From Strigamia acuminata (taxonomy: Eukaryota; Arthropoda; Chilopoda; Geophilomorpha; Linotaeniidae): 64,000 nucleotides of DNA. The first letter of the stretch is position 1. The number at the start of each line of letters is the position of its first letter. The notes under the pieces are model-generated. The model worked only from the letters and a program-made list of their open reading frames with translations. It was not told where the DNA came from and ran no database searches. The stretch spans positions 9,610,001 to 9,674,000 of the forward strand of contig OX442316.1 in NCBI GenBank assembly GCA_949358305.1, read 5' to 3'. Of the stretch, positions 14,201 through 28,062 are shown piece by piece. The position numbers were made by a program, and so were the translations under genes.

Positions 14201-14321
14201 ATATGGCGACAGCGACTAGACGAGCCTGGACTGATGTGCGCATGCCCGAGCAATGACGTACTTGCCTCTTTGCTCGCTTGGCTTGGTATTAAGGTCGCAA
14301 CCACGGTGAAACGTGACGTCA
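14201..14321 (-). promoter_or_regulatory. Candidate TATA-less promoter (YY1, NRF1, CRE motifs)
   Basis: Within 120 bases lie ATATGGCGAC (YY1-like), TGCGCATGC (an NRF1 half-palindrome) and a perfect cAMP-response element TGACGTCA. This density of ubiquitous-promoter motifs is unusual for the AT-rich surroundings. Direction is inferred from the candidate exon at 13,979-14,003. Confidence 0.35.
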
Positions 14322-14330
14322 TACAAAATC

Positions 14331-17300
14331 CTCTGTAGTGCTTACGATATGATCAAGTATGATGTAACGATCGCGATCGGTCGAATAAATGCGTGATTAT
14401 TTACGCAGCTTAAAAAATGTTTTATAGCGCAATTAAAATGAAATCTAGCTAATTGTGAAATGTATAATGGCCAAAAAATAAAATTTAATCCATTTTATTC
14501 TCGGAAAATAATTTTTCTCGTGCCTTTCATGAGAATTTTCTTGCTATCAGATTTTGTTCTCCTTTCTTCAGATAAAACGAAAATGAGACCTTATGGAGGT
14601 CGTTTCTTTTTCTTTTTCTCGTCTGTTGACCAATGGTGGTTTAAGGTAATTTTTTAAAGTTCCACGTATGGGGTTCCACCAACCAAGGCCACATACGTAA
14701 TCTACCTGGTTCATCCACCTGAGGCTCTGAACGTTTGTACTTTAGGGGGTGACAATATTTGTCATATTTTCATCAACTACGGTATTTTTATTTTTATTTT
14801 ATCGTATCGAAACTGTTATCTGCGTCGAAACTCTTAACTCTTCATAATAAAAATTTCATTTCATTTTTTTAATTTTATTTTTTAATTTTATTTTTTTTTT
14901 GAAGTTTTTATGGACCAATAAATAAATTTAATTTTCTTTTAAATACATCCCAAAATAACGTTATTTTTCGTGAATGATCTTCACTTTTGGGCGTAACTCA
15001 AATGACGTATTGACACTAGGTCATTTGCTTTCAATCGCTGCTGTCGTATTCTAAATACGGAAACCGTCGGGAATATCGAAAGTGACAACACTTTGGGCCC
15101 TTGCAGAAACGAGGTAAAAGACCTTCAAGGCCAGCAAAGCCATCAACCATTCAGATGCAATGTTACAAATGCGGCGTAAGGTGTTGACCAATGAGAATGC
15201 TGGAAACGGAGGGAGTAAGGCGGTAAGACATTGACCTCACAGTCACACTGACCTTCATCTGAAATGAGTAGACAGGAATGTAGGACAATTTCCCAAAGGG
15301 TTACAAAGAGATGAGGGAGGGATAAAATTAACAGTTAGAACTGCATATTAAAGCCAAACTGTTTGTTTATTTTTTTTATTAGGGTCGTTTCACCTATTTT
15401 AATGGCGATTTAAAATTTTTAATCTAAACGCCCGAAAGGTCGACTCAGGGTACTGACATAAAATTACGAATTAATAAATATCAATAAATAGATTTTAGAT
15501 TTTTTTTTTTTTTAATTTTGGATAAAAATATATTTTTATATAGAAAGGAAAAATATCTCGAGCACAATTGTTGTAATACCAACGCGCATGCGCATTGCTA
15601 CAATTTCAGGCAGAGAATTACAAGAAATTTTTTTTTCTTCTTATATTTGTCATAAGATTTATAAAAAAAAATTAATTTTAAGAATTTTAAAAATTTCTAG
15701 TTTTTTGAGGTTTTCAATTTTGGCCAAGAAATCGCAAAATTGATTATAAAAATAAAAATATTGTAACTGGATTAATTATTTTAACTGAAATTAATTTTTA
15801 AAATTTTTACTTTTTTTAAGAAATATTTTTTTTTGAATTCCATGTGATATTGAAGTGAATTTAAGTTTCGAAACAAAACTGCAAAAATTTTTTTTGTTCC
15901 GCCATTGTGAATGAACAATGACCTGAAAATTTTGGTGGCAATGACTTTGAAGGAAGCGAAAATTGAATAAAAAAACATTGTGACATAATTCTCAAGTTTC
16001 ATTACTGGAAAAACGTTAATTACTAAAAATTAAAAATTTAAAAAAAAAATTAATTAATAAAATAAAAGCAAAGTCAACGTCATATAATTTTATGATTTCT
16101 CAAATTTAATTTTTACTTTGCCCTAGTAAAACATTTAAATTAGTTTCTTAGTATTTTTTTTAGTCATTCACGACTTTTTAGTGGTTTTCTCAGGTCAAAA
16201 CCTCTTCGCAGTCGTTATAATTGCTGCAAACCTGTTTACATAAATTTAGCCTTTAATGGATAAAACTTTGCTGAAATAATTGCAAAATAACAACAAAAAA
16301 TACACGCGAATAATAAAGATAAGAAGTTCCTTAATGTCTCACTTATTTGCACCAACCTAAATAGGAAGCTCACTTCACTTCCACCCATCAAAATTAATAC
16401 AAACACGTAAACACTTTTATTTTGCTACGTGTGGTCATTCACGTCAGTCAAAAGATGTTGTTTGTTTCTTTTACATGGACCCAAGAGAGAAGTTGTGGAA
16501 ATTTCCTTCAATCTTGGAAATCAACAGATTGGCCGCAGATCAACTCTTAATTAGCATCTGATTGCTAGGCAACGAGAAAACCCACAAACCTCACTTGTTA
16601 CTACGACAACTAAACTTGTTGGTGTTTGCTCAATTCAGCAGCTCACGCATGCGCAAACACGCACAGGGGATGAAAGCGCAGGAAATCAACTCGCAGGGAA
16701 CATACACGTTATTATATATGCATTAAATGTGTGTACACTTGCGTCAGTTTCACGTGTTTACACCTTAGAATTCTGAAAAAAATATTTCAAGTTGCATCAC
16801 AGTAATGTTGTTTTCTTGCTTTATCAGTATATAAGATAAACCATTTCTTAAGATAAAAGTGGACGCGTAAAACAATAAATAAACAACACCTTTTGTGTAT
16901 AATAATCCTCGCCTCATTATTCCTTTATAAGCGCGCTCAGCTATAAATTAAGCTATCCATCTTAATTCCAGTTTAGCCATAATTAACAGTTGCCATTAAT
17001 CTACTTACTTTCACCCAGACATTTCATAAATTCAAAGGGTAAAACGTTTTCACCGCTTTGGTCAATTATCAATGACCGGAAGTATTAATGCAAAAAAAGC
17101 ACGAAAAAAAGCGACGAATTTTCTAAATTTCTCGAGAGTATCTAACTAAATTATTAACTCAACTCTATAATTTATTTATTGTGCATTTAGAGCACACTCA
17201 GCACCCCTTTTGTAAGAAAACAAGCCCATCCTTACTTTTTTTTTAAATATTTATTTATCATTGTTATTTTTCATTTCACCTGTCACTTTATCTCATCTTT

Positions 17301-18230
17301 GCACCTGCTTTTCATCTTAAAATTGCTATAAAATTTCACTCTCAGGACAACAGGTGGCGCCATTTAATAAATGACGACGTCCTTTGGGTTCTGCGGCTGA
17401 AAAATGACTGTTTTCATTTTCAGCCGGCTAAATTGATGACGTTTAAAGACTCCCGCGTTTTGAACAGACAATCCGATTTTTCTAAACAAACTTCTGTTCA
17501 CACAAAAGGCTCAATTTTTAAATTTCGACTCGAACAGATTGAAATTCAACCCAGACAGCTTTCTTGAGCATGTTTTGGAATACAATTCACTGATTGAAAT
17601 AACAATAGGGTCTGATTAAATGTAAGGGATTTGTTCTTTCTTTAGGCTGCACCTGTTTCTTGCACCTGCTTCTTCAATACAAATGAGCTCATTCAGGTGC
17701 ATTTCTAGATTTTACAATTCTATCTACACTTTGGAGGAGAACATTTTTTTTTATTATTTAAACGAAATTTTTTTCTTTAATTTTTTTTTGTCTAAGCAAA
17801 AAATCACAAAAAAAATCAGCTTGATCCGATTTCTTTATTTGAGGTTATGTCAGTTCACAACCCAGAGACCTGGGAACTTCGAGAGGTTTAATGTGGGTTT
17901 TCACCTCTTTTTTTTTTAACCCTCTTAAATTTTACATACCCACTTTACTATTGACCTTATCTCACCTAGGCCACGGACCAATTACGTACGCATTTTGAAT
18001 AAAGGTGAATGTATAATAATAAAAAAATATTTTAAAATTTAAAACCCTTGAGGTTTAAAAAAAATAAAAATTCGTTTTATGTTAATGAGAAAAAGATAAT
18101 TAAAAGTTGGAATTTGCGAGGGATTTTAATATCAGGTTGCCATGGTTTATTTTAAATACAAAAGCAAATTTCCAAATTTTATTAATATTTTATTAAATTT
18201 TATTTTGTTATTGCCCACTCCCTGCTGAAA
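14331..18230. other. Gene-free DNA
   Basis: AT-rich with long T and A tracts. Base composition is more strand-balanced than to the left. A perfect NRF1-type palindrome GCGCATGCGC stands at 15,584-15,593. No exon chain is visible. Confidence 0.4.
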
Positions 18231-18265
18231 TTCCAACATTCCGACATATTTTTCTTCACAGCAAG

Positions 18266-18408
18266 CACTTCCGGTTCAGATGCTCGCATTACCGCTGAGA
18301 TACCGTACACTCCACCTTAATGTGGGTATGAATAATAGCGCTTTTTCAACAGGTTGTCCTAGAAATCCAACATAACCTAAGCAGGAAAAATGAGGTCGCC
18401 ATTTTGCG
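18266..18408 (-). promoter_or_regulatory. ETS-like and YY1-like motif pair
   Basis: CACTTCCGGTT (18,266-18,276) is an ETS-type core. GTCGCCATTTTGCG (18,395-18,408) is a YY1 motif on the minus strand. The arrangement resembles the pair at 4,309-4,393. No adjacent coding exon is seen. Confidence 0.2.
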
Positions 18409-18410
18409 AT

Positions 18411-20184
18411 TTTGAATCAGCACATGGCAAACTACAGAGCCCAACTTATTACATCAACAATGTTAAATTGTTTGCATAACATGAGATTGTGCAATGATCA
18501 ACAATCTTTTTTCACTTATAAAATGCCACCACACCCATCCATATATCGTATATTTCTTTGAATTTACTGATCCTGACCCGGTTTATTTTTGGTATTGCAT
18601 TCTTTAAATAAGATTTGGCGCCAGATGACGACGAGATGATGGTAATGATGGGTTAGCAGTGACTAGTTTTTGTTGCCTATGTATGACATCATACAGGAAC
18701 AAAAGCAATATAACAGGCATGTTTGTTGAATCATATTTTTTAATTGCTTTTTCCTAACAAAATTCGTGGAAAAACTGGAAATGTCGATGTAATGTGTAAT
18801 GAAATAGGACAAAAACGTTGTTACATAAAAAATGTTATACTGCATTTTCTCATAAATAACACTAACAGTAATAAAATGGAGGAATCGAGCAATGTAAAAG
18901 CAACGAACGTAGTCAAGATCCGGTTTTTGCAATGCAGTAATCGTTTCCAACAATACATCAACGTTGATAAACAACAATCTTTCGGGTAATTACGACAAAT
19001 TGAGGCCAGAAAATAAGATTAAGAGGCTAAGGGAACCAAGGACAACATATGTTGCTGTCGCAGCGTTACAACCTTAATATGATACTTAAATATAAATATC
19101 TAGAACATTAGAATCAAATTGCATAACTTGGGGAATAATAATTTGGAATAATAAAAAAATTGCTTTATTTTTCAATTTACTTTCAGTCGCGGCTTTGAAC
19201 TTAAATTAATCAGAAAAGAGTAAATTTTTGAAACGAATTCTAATGATTTCCATGAATGCAACAGGAACTTATGGCTTGACCTGTCGTCATGAAAACATGC
19301 GAAGCCAAACGTGTAAATAAAATCAAACCATGTTATTTACGAGAAAAGATTGAAATTGAAAGGGAAAAAAACACGGCGAATAAGATTTTCTCTTCAATTA
19401 TCAAACAGGACAAAATAATTTAACACTAAATAAATATTTCGCTTTGTAAAAGTAGCTGTCATAATTGCAGCTCGCGACCTGCAGTTGCCATGACAGCAGA
19501 CATCCAATCTAAGTGGTAGCAACAAGCTTTCATAATCTGTTATAGTAGATTAATGCTGTCATGCGAATTCCAACTTTGTAATAGTATCTAAAAAAGTCTC
19601 CACGGTCTAGATTATCAGTTTTGCCAATTAAATTTAATTGGGGCCTAAATTAGACAAACAGGTAATAACAAAACTCCCCACTTTTACATACGTTTATATT
19701 TATTCTCCTCTTAAGAAACCATATTAAAACAAATCAAGTGTAACTAACCTATAATAATTATTTTAGTTTTATGTGTGCTATTATTTGAAATGACAACAGA
19801 ATTTAATTAGAAAATTACCCGTGGAATAAAACTTTAAATGCAGCATGATGCGTAAATCATTTATTAAAAAAATGTTCAACTTCAATTCACCTGTTGTCAC
19901 TTGCAATTAGACTACTGATGCAAAAGCAGCTGGAAGGTTTACAATTTTTTTCTTAATTACGTTTCATGACCACAAATGTACAATAATAGAGATCTTATCA
20001 TTATCAATTGGAATTAGCCTGCTGATTTTATTTGTTGTTTTCAACAAACTTCTCTTCTTCGGCGCATGTAAATGATGTTGTCCATCGTTTGAATTTTTCA
20101 ATTTTTATCGGCCTTTCTTCAGCGAGAAAGAACAACGATTTTTCGGTTTGTCGCGGGTTTTTGCTGCTTCTCGAGGATAAAACG
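18411..20184. other. Gene-free DNA
   Basis: Overlapping ORFs of about 80-105 codons occur on both strands at 18,663-18,989, with no codon pattern or domain supporting either. The rest is AT-rich and featureless. Confidence 0.4.
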
Positions 20185-20268
20185 CTCCGAAATATCGTGT
20201 CCAAGTTTTTTACAATGGTCGGTAAACAATGAGACCATTGTAAAAAATTTGGACAGGATATTTCGGAG
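20185..20268. repeat. Long near-perfect hairpin, 36-bp arms
   Basis: Arm 20,185-20,220 (starts CTCCGAAATATC, ends TTACAATGGTC) is repeated inverted at 20,233-20,268 with two mismatches in 36 bases, around a 12-base loop. Looser inverted similarity may extend outward on both sides. No terminal TA or other target duplication is clear. It may be the core of a foldback element. Confidence 0.75.
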
Positions 20269-20348
20269 AGTTTTTTGCTCAAGAAACAACAAGAATCTGT
20301 GAAAATTGAAAATTCGTCATTCTTACAAACCTTTCTCGAAAAATTCAA

Positions 20349-23300
20349 TCACGAGCGCGAAAATCCAACCAAGTGGAACAACTTTTAAAAAGTGAATTGT
20401 GTTTATTGAATACAAAGGTCTGGTTTATATAATACCCGTACATTTAAAGTATTGCGTACGTTGGTCGTAACGACCAATCAGATCGCACTGACCAATGATT
20501 CACAATGATTCACTTTTTAATCATTGCTGATCACGCACCGAAGCTTCACATAACCATAACCTAGCTTCTAATATTTGATATTTTTATTTCACATTTGAAG
20601 TTGATCTTCTTCTAGCCACAAGCTATGCATTTATTTTCAATCATTATTTTCAATTAAACTCCAAATATTCTAACCACAGGCCCCTGAATCGAGCACAAAA
20701 TATTTTTAATATCGGCTCAACTTCTGCGAATTTTCCGAAATATTTCTACAGAATTTACGTTTCAAAGAATTAATAACAATATCTTGCGATAAAATTCCAA
20801 CAAATTTTCCTTTTCAATAGACATAATATTTTTGTTATTTATTCAAATTAAAAAAATAAATATATTCCGTATAAATAATCTATGGTATTAATTTCTGACC
20901 TAATAAATTTACATAATCAGGCCTAAATAAATATTTTTTTTAAAAAAATGGCCTCCATTATGTCTATCTGGGAAAAATAGCTTCCATCAAAGCACAACAC
21001 TGTGACAAATGAAAATATTGAATGAAATTAATTGAGTAAAATTCCTATAAACCAGGAACTGAGTTACAACATCCGGGTCACAAGAACTGAAAGTGTATAT
21101 TTCCTGTTCACTTTGACAAAATACCGCTCAAGGGCCTGGACGAGGGAACAAGGTCACAGTTTTCAGATATTCATTTGTGTTTTTCTTGACTAATTAACTT
21201 GAATAGGAAAACTGAAAACTGACCACGTTAATTAATAAATTAATTGCTTAAAATTGGATGAGTATTCATAGATTTAATTGAGCATTGCAAATGGCTTCGA
21301 GTCTATACCTTTCAGACTTACTCAAGCACCATCATCTCAATTTCAAAAAGTTAGGTCTGCTTTATCTCCTTATTGAATTCAACTTTTAATTAAAATTTCT
21401 GTTTTATAATTTCCAAGAGAAACCATACGTAATTAAACATGAAATAGAAAACTGATTACAAATTACTGTTATTTCCACAGCAGTAACATAATCCTGCATC
21501 AAGTCATTAAACGAGATACACCTTATTCAAAACTTTTCAATCCATGAATAGAAGAATTGAATACATTCAAAGATGGCTGGCACAAGTTCAATCCAAACAT
21601 GTCAACGCGGGCTGTAAACAGATCAAATCTGCTTGAAATTCATGAGTTGTGGATATTCTGTTGTCGTTTGTTTTTTATTCGTTATTCAAACCTACAAGGA
21701 TTTGTCTTATAGTTATTTGTCATTCTTAATCCCCAACCTTTTGGCAATGCCAACTGATCTGTCGTACACTGACAGATGAATTACTTTTGATTTTAGACGA
21801 GATGTTTTATACCTTTTTACTTCAAAAAATACCTCATATCGAAAACATAAATAAGAGTTTAGGGAATATTAATACCAAAAGTAGACAACCATCAGTATTT
21901 ATGACCAAATGTGAAATAAATATCGAATATAACTGCATTAAAAGTTTAACTTCTTGTTGCAAAAATAGTTTAAATTCCACAAAAAGGATCATGCTGCCTT
22001 CCTTTATTTCCCGTGACACTAATTCCTATGTGAATGACTAGCATTATTCTTGGTACACAAGAGAAGCCAAATTGGAAAAAAAAATTCGGTTCAGGATATT
22101 TTGTCCCAACAGCTTCTTGCATCACACTTGTTTCCAACATCAAATCCGCTGGCTCACTGCCTGACCTCAATACCATTTGCGTTTGCATTCGAAGGAATGG
22201 ATAAATCCTAGAAATTTGCCCTCAAACATCAACAAAAATGGTGGCCAACTGTGACTGTGTTTGTTGGAAATCGCAACACAATTTCAGCAGCATTCAATTA
22301 TTTGTCCAATGCGAATGTTTTCATAAATCAAATTGGTAATTTAAATGTCAAGAATAATAAACGCATTTCATGAAACAGGTGCATTTAACAACTTTAACTG
22401 TGTGAACCATTTTTTTAAAAATAAAAATGTGTTTCGGAAATCACGCATTTCATACACATAAAATAATGGAAATTAGCACACAAAAAAATAGTGATAAACA
22501 TTTTTCCCCCCTTCATTTCTCTCGTAGAAATGACAAGGTCCATTGCTCTGACTGACCTGGTGTCATTGATAAGAACTAAGCAATGATTAATGTGTTATGC
22601 CCACTTCACTTATTCAACCAAGGCCCATATGTTACCTGATAAAGGCCAGACGAATCGCGAGTTAACTTGTAAAATAAAAATTCAACCTTCAACTTCGAAA
22701 GAATTTTTTGCAAAAAAAATACAGATTTCATAATCAAATATAAAAAGTTATAAGAACTGAAACGCATATTGCTTTAACCCAATTCTCTAATTTATAGTCG
22801 CACTTGGAGATTGATTTAAAAGTATTTATTTAAAAGCACAAATTGCGCAAGTGTAGATCGTGTTGATGCCCCAAACATTAAAAATTGTTGCATTGCACAC
22901 AGCTGATTCGAAACAATCTCTGCCATATCAGATTATTATTTTATTTTATTTTGTTTGTTTATTTATTTTATGATCTAAACAACTACGACTATTTAAAAAA
23001 TTTAGGAAAAACAATTTTTACAATTTTACTCTATTATCCAACATCATCAAATTACAAGTTGATAAACAGGACAAGGTCTATAACCTTTGACATAAAAACT
23101 CATTTTAAAAAAAAATTAATTTATATGTGAACAAAAATCACACTCTTTGAATTCAAAATCAATTATAGATAAGGCGGTGCGATTAAATCTACCGTAGGAT
23201 ATGAATTGTAAATTAGGAAAAACGTAAATAAAATTTAAAAAAATAAAAAAAAATAAAACTAAAAAAAAAATAAATAAATAGAACAAAACTCACCACGTGT

Positions 23301-26300
23301 CTGCCAACTCAACCACATCTTCCATCAACCATTCCTCCATCGTCGACATGATCGCAGAGAAGAAGAATGATTATTTCAAAGAATAATCACATATCTAGAA
23401 CCCAAAAAAACCACCACTCTGACTATGTAACTCTTTCGTCTCAAGACAGTCCAAAAGTATGTCTAAAAATAGATGTTCTAGTCACCTTCTAAATTCGCAA
23501 CTAAATCCCAAGCATCATATTTTTGTCCATGCTGCATTAAATATCCAATAATATATTGAATCGTGTGGCGTGACACGCGGGAATTATCGTTGTCGAAAAG
23601 GGGTTAAATGAATCACGAGTTACTCCACAAGGCAAGAGCTGCAACTCAACTGAGCTGCTGCCAGGCAAACATGACCTAGTAATAGGGTGTCCCACGTGAT
23701 TTTCTCGCGTTCAGACAGGTGGAGGGAGAAGTTAATGTCCCTTTGCTGCCCCTTCAGTCCCCCTCAGTTTTTATTTGCGTAAAACCGGATTAAAGAGAAA
23801 AGATTCGGTAAATTATGACACGAGCACTGGGACTTGTGTTCGATTATTTATGAAAGGTTTTTTTCATTCTTTTTACTTGTCATAATTTTTTTTTTTTAAC
23901 TGGGGTAAATAAAAGTTCGGCGAGTTTGGACTGACTGGAAACTTGACTTAAAGGGTTCGAATTTATACATTTTTACTTACTCGATTAGACAATAGCCATC
24001 TGGTGGTGATTTGTGAAGATCTATTTGCAAAAGTACGTCATTTAATGAATATACCTGCCACAAATGTGAAACGTTATTAGAATAAAAAATGAAATTTGTA
24101 TTTTGTATTTATAAGCTTTATAAATAGATAATATTGCAACGATGTAAAATATTAATCAATAAATAAAATGTTTTTAGAAGTTATTACTATACAGATTACA
24201 AAAGATTAATTTTTATAACTACACAAAATGATGATAATAAATATTAATCGTTTCTTTTTCTCTTTGGTAATCAAAGCGAATTTGTAATTTTTAAAGATGT
24301 CATAAACCTGTTTAGATTTGCACTGCGGGTCATTTGATTATAAAACTTTTTTTTTTATTGTCATTTTCTGTTTTCTCAGGCAAAAATAATACATTTTCAC
24401 CCGTTATAACGAAAAGTGCATTACAACTTAGTTTTTGGTTGGTCATCCTTCCATTAGACCCCTCCATTTTATTACTCCTCGTTTTTGGGCACCCCTGATC
24501 ACTCATAAAAAATATCGATGTTAATTGCACTTTCTATTCTATTATTGTAAAACGCATCCGCTGAGCAGTTAAAAAGCAATTTAAAACTTCCTAACGAAAA
24601 CAGAACTGAATGGGGATGTATTAGATTGCAGTCTCTGTTTTTCAGATGTGACAGAAACACCGAAAAAATAAAACGCACAATTTATCACCAATTTGTGTAT
24701 TAAATTAATATTATAACTTCTTGAGATTAAAAATTGGCTTCCAGATTAGATTAATTGCAGAAAAAAAACTAAAAATAAATAAATAAAAACTAAAAGCAAT
24801 TTTTCTGCATCTCAGATTTCAAGTTAATAAATTCTAGTTTTAAGTGAACACCGGAAATAATATGCTACGAGGACAAACAATTTGGTATGCTGTCTCCGAA
24901 TGTTCATTAGTGTTTGGATTTATCATTTCGGCAAGGTCGAGTGACAGGTTTACTGCTGCAGCGCCTGGATTAACCAAAAACATTGCTATACCTACCGGAA
25001 ACAAAGTTTGTTGGATGTCCAAAGGCGAGACATAGGAGGAGGCTGAATGGTGAGAAGAAGTCTTATCTTGTAAATAGGGAATCTCCATCTCCAATTACAA
25101 GAAAAAGGTTCTTCTACACTTTTCAATAGTGTCAAATGAGCTTCGCACAAAACTCCCCTAAAAAGAGGGGGAACATGTAACAAGTTGCGGGTTACTCGAG
25201 TAGAAAACTCGATGAAAAACCTTTTCTTTTTTTTTCTTTTTTTTAATGTCATTCGGATTAAAGGATTAGGGTCAAAAAAGATCGGGCTGAACGCATCGTG
25301 AGGTGTCATTTCATGCACAATTCGATTCATTCTGCCCATTAGTTGTGCAGCGAATGTAACATTATATGGTGCAAAAGTTGTTTTAATAAGTATCATATCT
25401 CAAGTAATAGATACGTAAATATTTATCATGTTTTACAATTTATTGATGACTTATCTAACTTTTTGGGATCCGTTAATGTTTGTAATGTTGAAAATAATTT
25501 CATATGATGTTCATTTCGATTCGGATTAAAAATATAATCGGTTCACTAAGAATACCAGTATACAAATCTATATATATGACTTCACTTTATTCACCAATAA
25601 GAATACTGATGATGGGAAAAGCAATCGCGAGTGCAGAGTTAAGTGATGTGATAAAACTAGTTTCATGAATACGAAATGCAATTCCTTTTAATTGGAGATA
25701 TAGAGGACCTTTCAAACAGGTTTAAGGTAAAATTCAAATGTTTCTCCTTAACCCTATAAAGGTAGAATACACGCATTTGTATGAATTACAGCATAACATT
25801 TACTATCAAGGTTCGAAAACTATGAATTATTCTCATTTTCAGACAGTTTTTTGTGGTAAACCATGCGTGGGTTCACAGACAAATTATTTTTTTTTCCTTA
25901 AATTTAAATAAGATCAAGTAAAACCACTGACGATTGACCAAATGAGACACTGATAAATACCAGTATGTAGTTATGTGTACGTGAGTATCTGGTGGTTAAC
26001 GTAAATTTGCAAACTTGCGGTCATGAATTTTATTCAATGTTATTTTCATATAACACTAACACGAGGAAGAAATGCACAATTTATGCAATTCAATGCTGAT
26101 GCCTTACTTTGATAATCGCATTAATCGTATTCATTTCGATCTAATTTTATCTCCATCAAAGGTGAAAGTAGAAGTGGGACAGAAATGAGTGTCAATTGAT
26201 TGAAAAGGTTAACGGGGCAATTGGCGACTTTGGATATTAATTTGTTCGCTTGTTTGTGCACAGCTGTAATTGCAAAATACAAGTTAGTGTCAATGCTTGC

Positions 26301-27010
26301 GTCAAATATGGGTGCAATGACGTCATCAAAACGATAAGAAAATACATTTTCCCATCTCGTGGGTTGTTCAGGTGAGAGAAATTGTTTTCTTTCGAGTGTT
26401 TTAGACACAGAGCATTAAGACATGCATGTATCTTATTAACGATAACAAATGATACGTATGAATGTCAATTGGATACTCGCTTATCGTTTGATTTATTTAG
26501 TAAAATAAAATAAAACATTTACTGCCATCTAACGAGTGATTTAAATTCAACAGACTTCCTTCCTCCAAGGACTTGCTTCCTCTGACCTCACTTATCCCAA
26601 CAGATTATGTACATGTTACGGACAGTTTTTAAAAACAGATGAGAATTGCAAATATGTAATGAATAAAACACACTACATACTCAACGTCCCTCATTTTTAA
26701 AATGGATATGTTTTTGGAGGAATATAGTTCTATTAATTGTATGCTCAACTTATATGCAAATCATTATTCAAACAATACAATTAATATTTATTATTAAATT
26801 AGCTGATAAAAAAAATATTGAAATGAAATCTGTAAATCTCTTGATTACCAATGTATAATAAAGAAATATTTGACCTGAAAAAACCTCACAATACAAAGAG
26901 TATTTTTGGTAATGGCAATGGCAAGGAAAAGCTGTGCAGCCGTTTCCTTCAAAATTAAAAAACAAAAGGATTCGATTCCTGATGTGATGTTTATTTCTGC
27001 AATAGAGGCA
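20349..27010. other. Gene-free DNA
   Basis: AT-rich sequence with no recognisable exon. The longest ORFs are at 24,840-25,396 on the minus strand (two overlapping frames of 84 and 134 codons). Neither resembles a family I know, and they cannot both be genes. No tRNA or rRNA signature seen. Confidence 0.4.
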
Positions 27011-27553
27011 AAATAGTGGGTTATGTTCATGCACCGGTTGTTGGGTCCAAAAGGGTTGGAATTAAAGGCCAAGAAATTCTGCAAGCTGTTCAACGAGACA
27101 CTGATCAATTGAGGTTGTCATTGGAGGAACGAGTTTTGTGGCAAAATTCTTTCTTGATGCAAGATCTTTTCACCCTATTAGATGTCAAGATCAATCAATT
27201 TGTATATAAATTGTGTACTTTTCATCACCCACAATGAATAAAATAAAATAACTCATAATATATTTATTGTATTTTTGCAAATATTTTATCTTTTAAAAAA
27301 CCTTTGATATTAACAGCTGTTAAATTTGTTCCGGTGGTATAATTGTTATTCAATTAACTATTGTTCCCAACTCGTTAAATAAAAATTAAAAAATTAGTTA
27401 AATTAATTTATTACAACTAGTCTTTACTAAATTTGTCTTTAAACTGATGATGGATTATTGGACTAAATATCGGTCAACCATCAATCAAATATGTCCGATA
27501 GAGAAATTTGGAATTTTATTGGCTGGTCGTGTAGTGGTCAAAGATTCAAGTAA
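27011..27553 (+). other. Two possible orphan exons
   Basis: An open stretch ending at 27,237 begins after a possible acceptor (CAATAG at about 27,004) and reads like soluble protein (VGYVHAPVVGSKRVG, then a Gln/Leu-rich helix). A second stretch opens with ATG at 27,447 and reaches a strong donor (CAA followed by GTAAGT) near 27,553. No known family is recognised and the two are not joined by an obvious phase. These could be remnants of a lost gene or chance ORFs. Confidence 0.15.
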
Positions 27554-27642
27554 GTTTTATAAAAACCTTAAATTCCTGCACAAAAATCTAGTTTCAAATT
27601 GTAGATTTATTTTTAAAATTCTCTACCCGTGTATCTCCACTA

Positions 27643-28060
27643 CCGTCTTCCCCCGAATATAACACCATGGTGTTGTATTCGAGTTTTGTTCGAAATGGCA
27701 AGTTTGAAAACATTGACCGAAAATTCGAATATAACACCACTTCAGCTATAACACCATGGTGTTATATTGTTTTCAAATACAACACCATGGTGTTATATTT
27801 GAATTTTTAAAAAACTATGAAATACGTACAGTGTACGCTTCCAAAACGCAAACGATACAGCACATGTACGTTTTTATTTAGTTTATTTTTATTGTTTTTT
27901 GTTTTTACTTTAAATAAAACACAAAAAATAAAAACATACAAGATATTGTTTGTTTTTTTAATCATAGTCATAAACACACATTAACAATTTTCCTTTTTTT
28001 GCAAACTTACATGTTTTTTTACGAATACAACACCATGGTGTTTTATTCGGGGGAAGACGG
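27643..28060. mobile_element. TA-flanked MITE with internal palindromes
   Basis: Termini CCGTCTTCCCCCGAAT (left) and ATTCGGGGGAAGACGG (right) are perfect inverts, flanked by TA at 27,641-27,642 and 28,061-28,062. The 14-base palindrome AACACCATGGTGTT occurs near both ends and twice more inside, so the element is built from repeats of one small palindrome. No ORF. The terminus resembles that of the element in the intron at 47,256 (CCGTATTTTACCGAAT), so both probably use a related transposase. Confidence 0.85.
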
Positions 28061-28062
28061 TA

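Noticed and set aside
18663-18989. Overlapping ORFs of 104 and 81 codons on opposite strands
   Set aside because: Neither has a domain, signal peptide, promoter or splice context. Overlap on both strands suggests chance openness.
23930-23975. tRNA-like GGGTTCGAAT
   Set aside because: It resembles a B box, but there is no A box, acceptor stem or anticodon arm upstream.
24840-25396. Two overlapping minus-strand ORFs (84 and 134 codons)
   Set aside because: They lie in different frames, one contains a Lys run from a poly-A tract, and no family resemblance is visible.
27643-28060. CRISPR-like repeated palindrome
   Set aside because: Repeats are irregularly spaced in a eukaryotic MITE with terminal inverted repeats and TA flanks.
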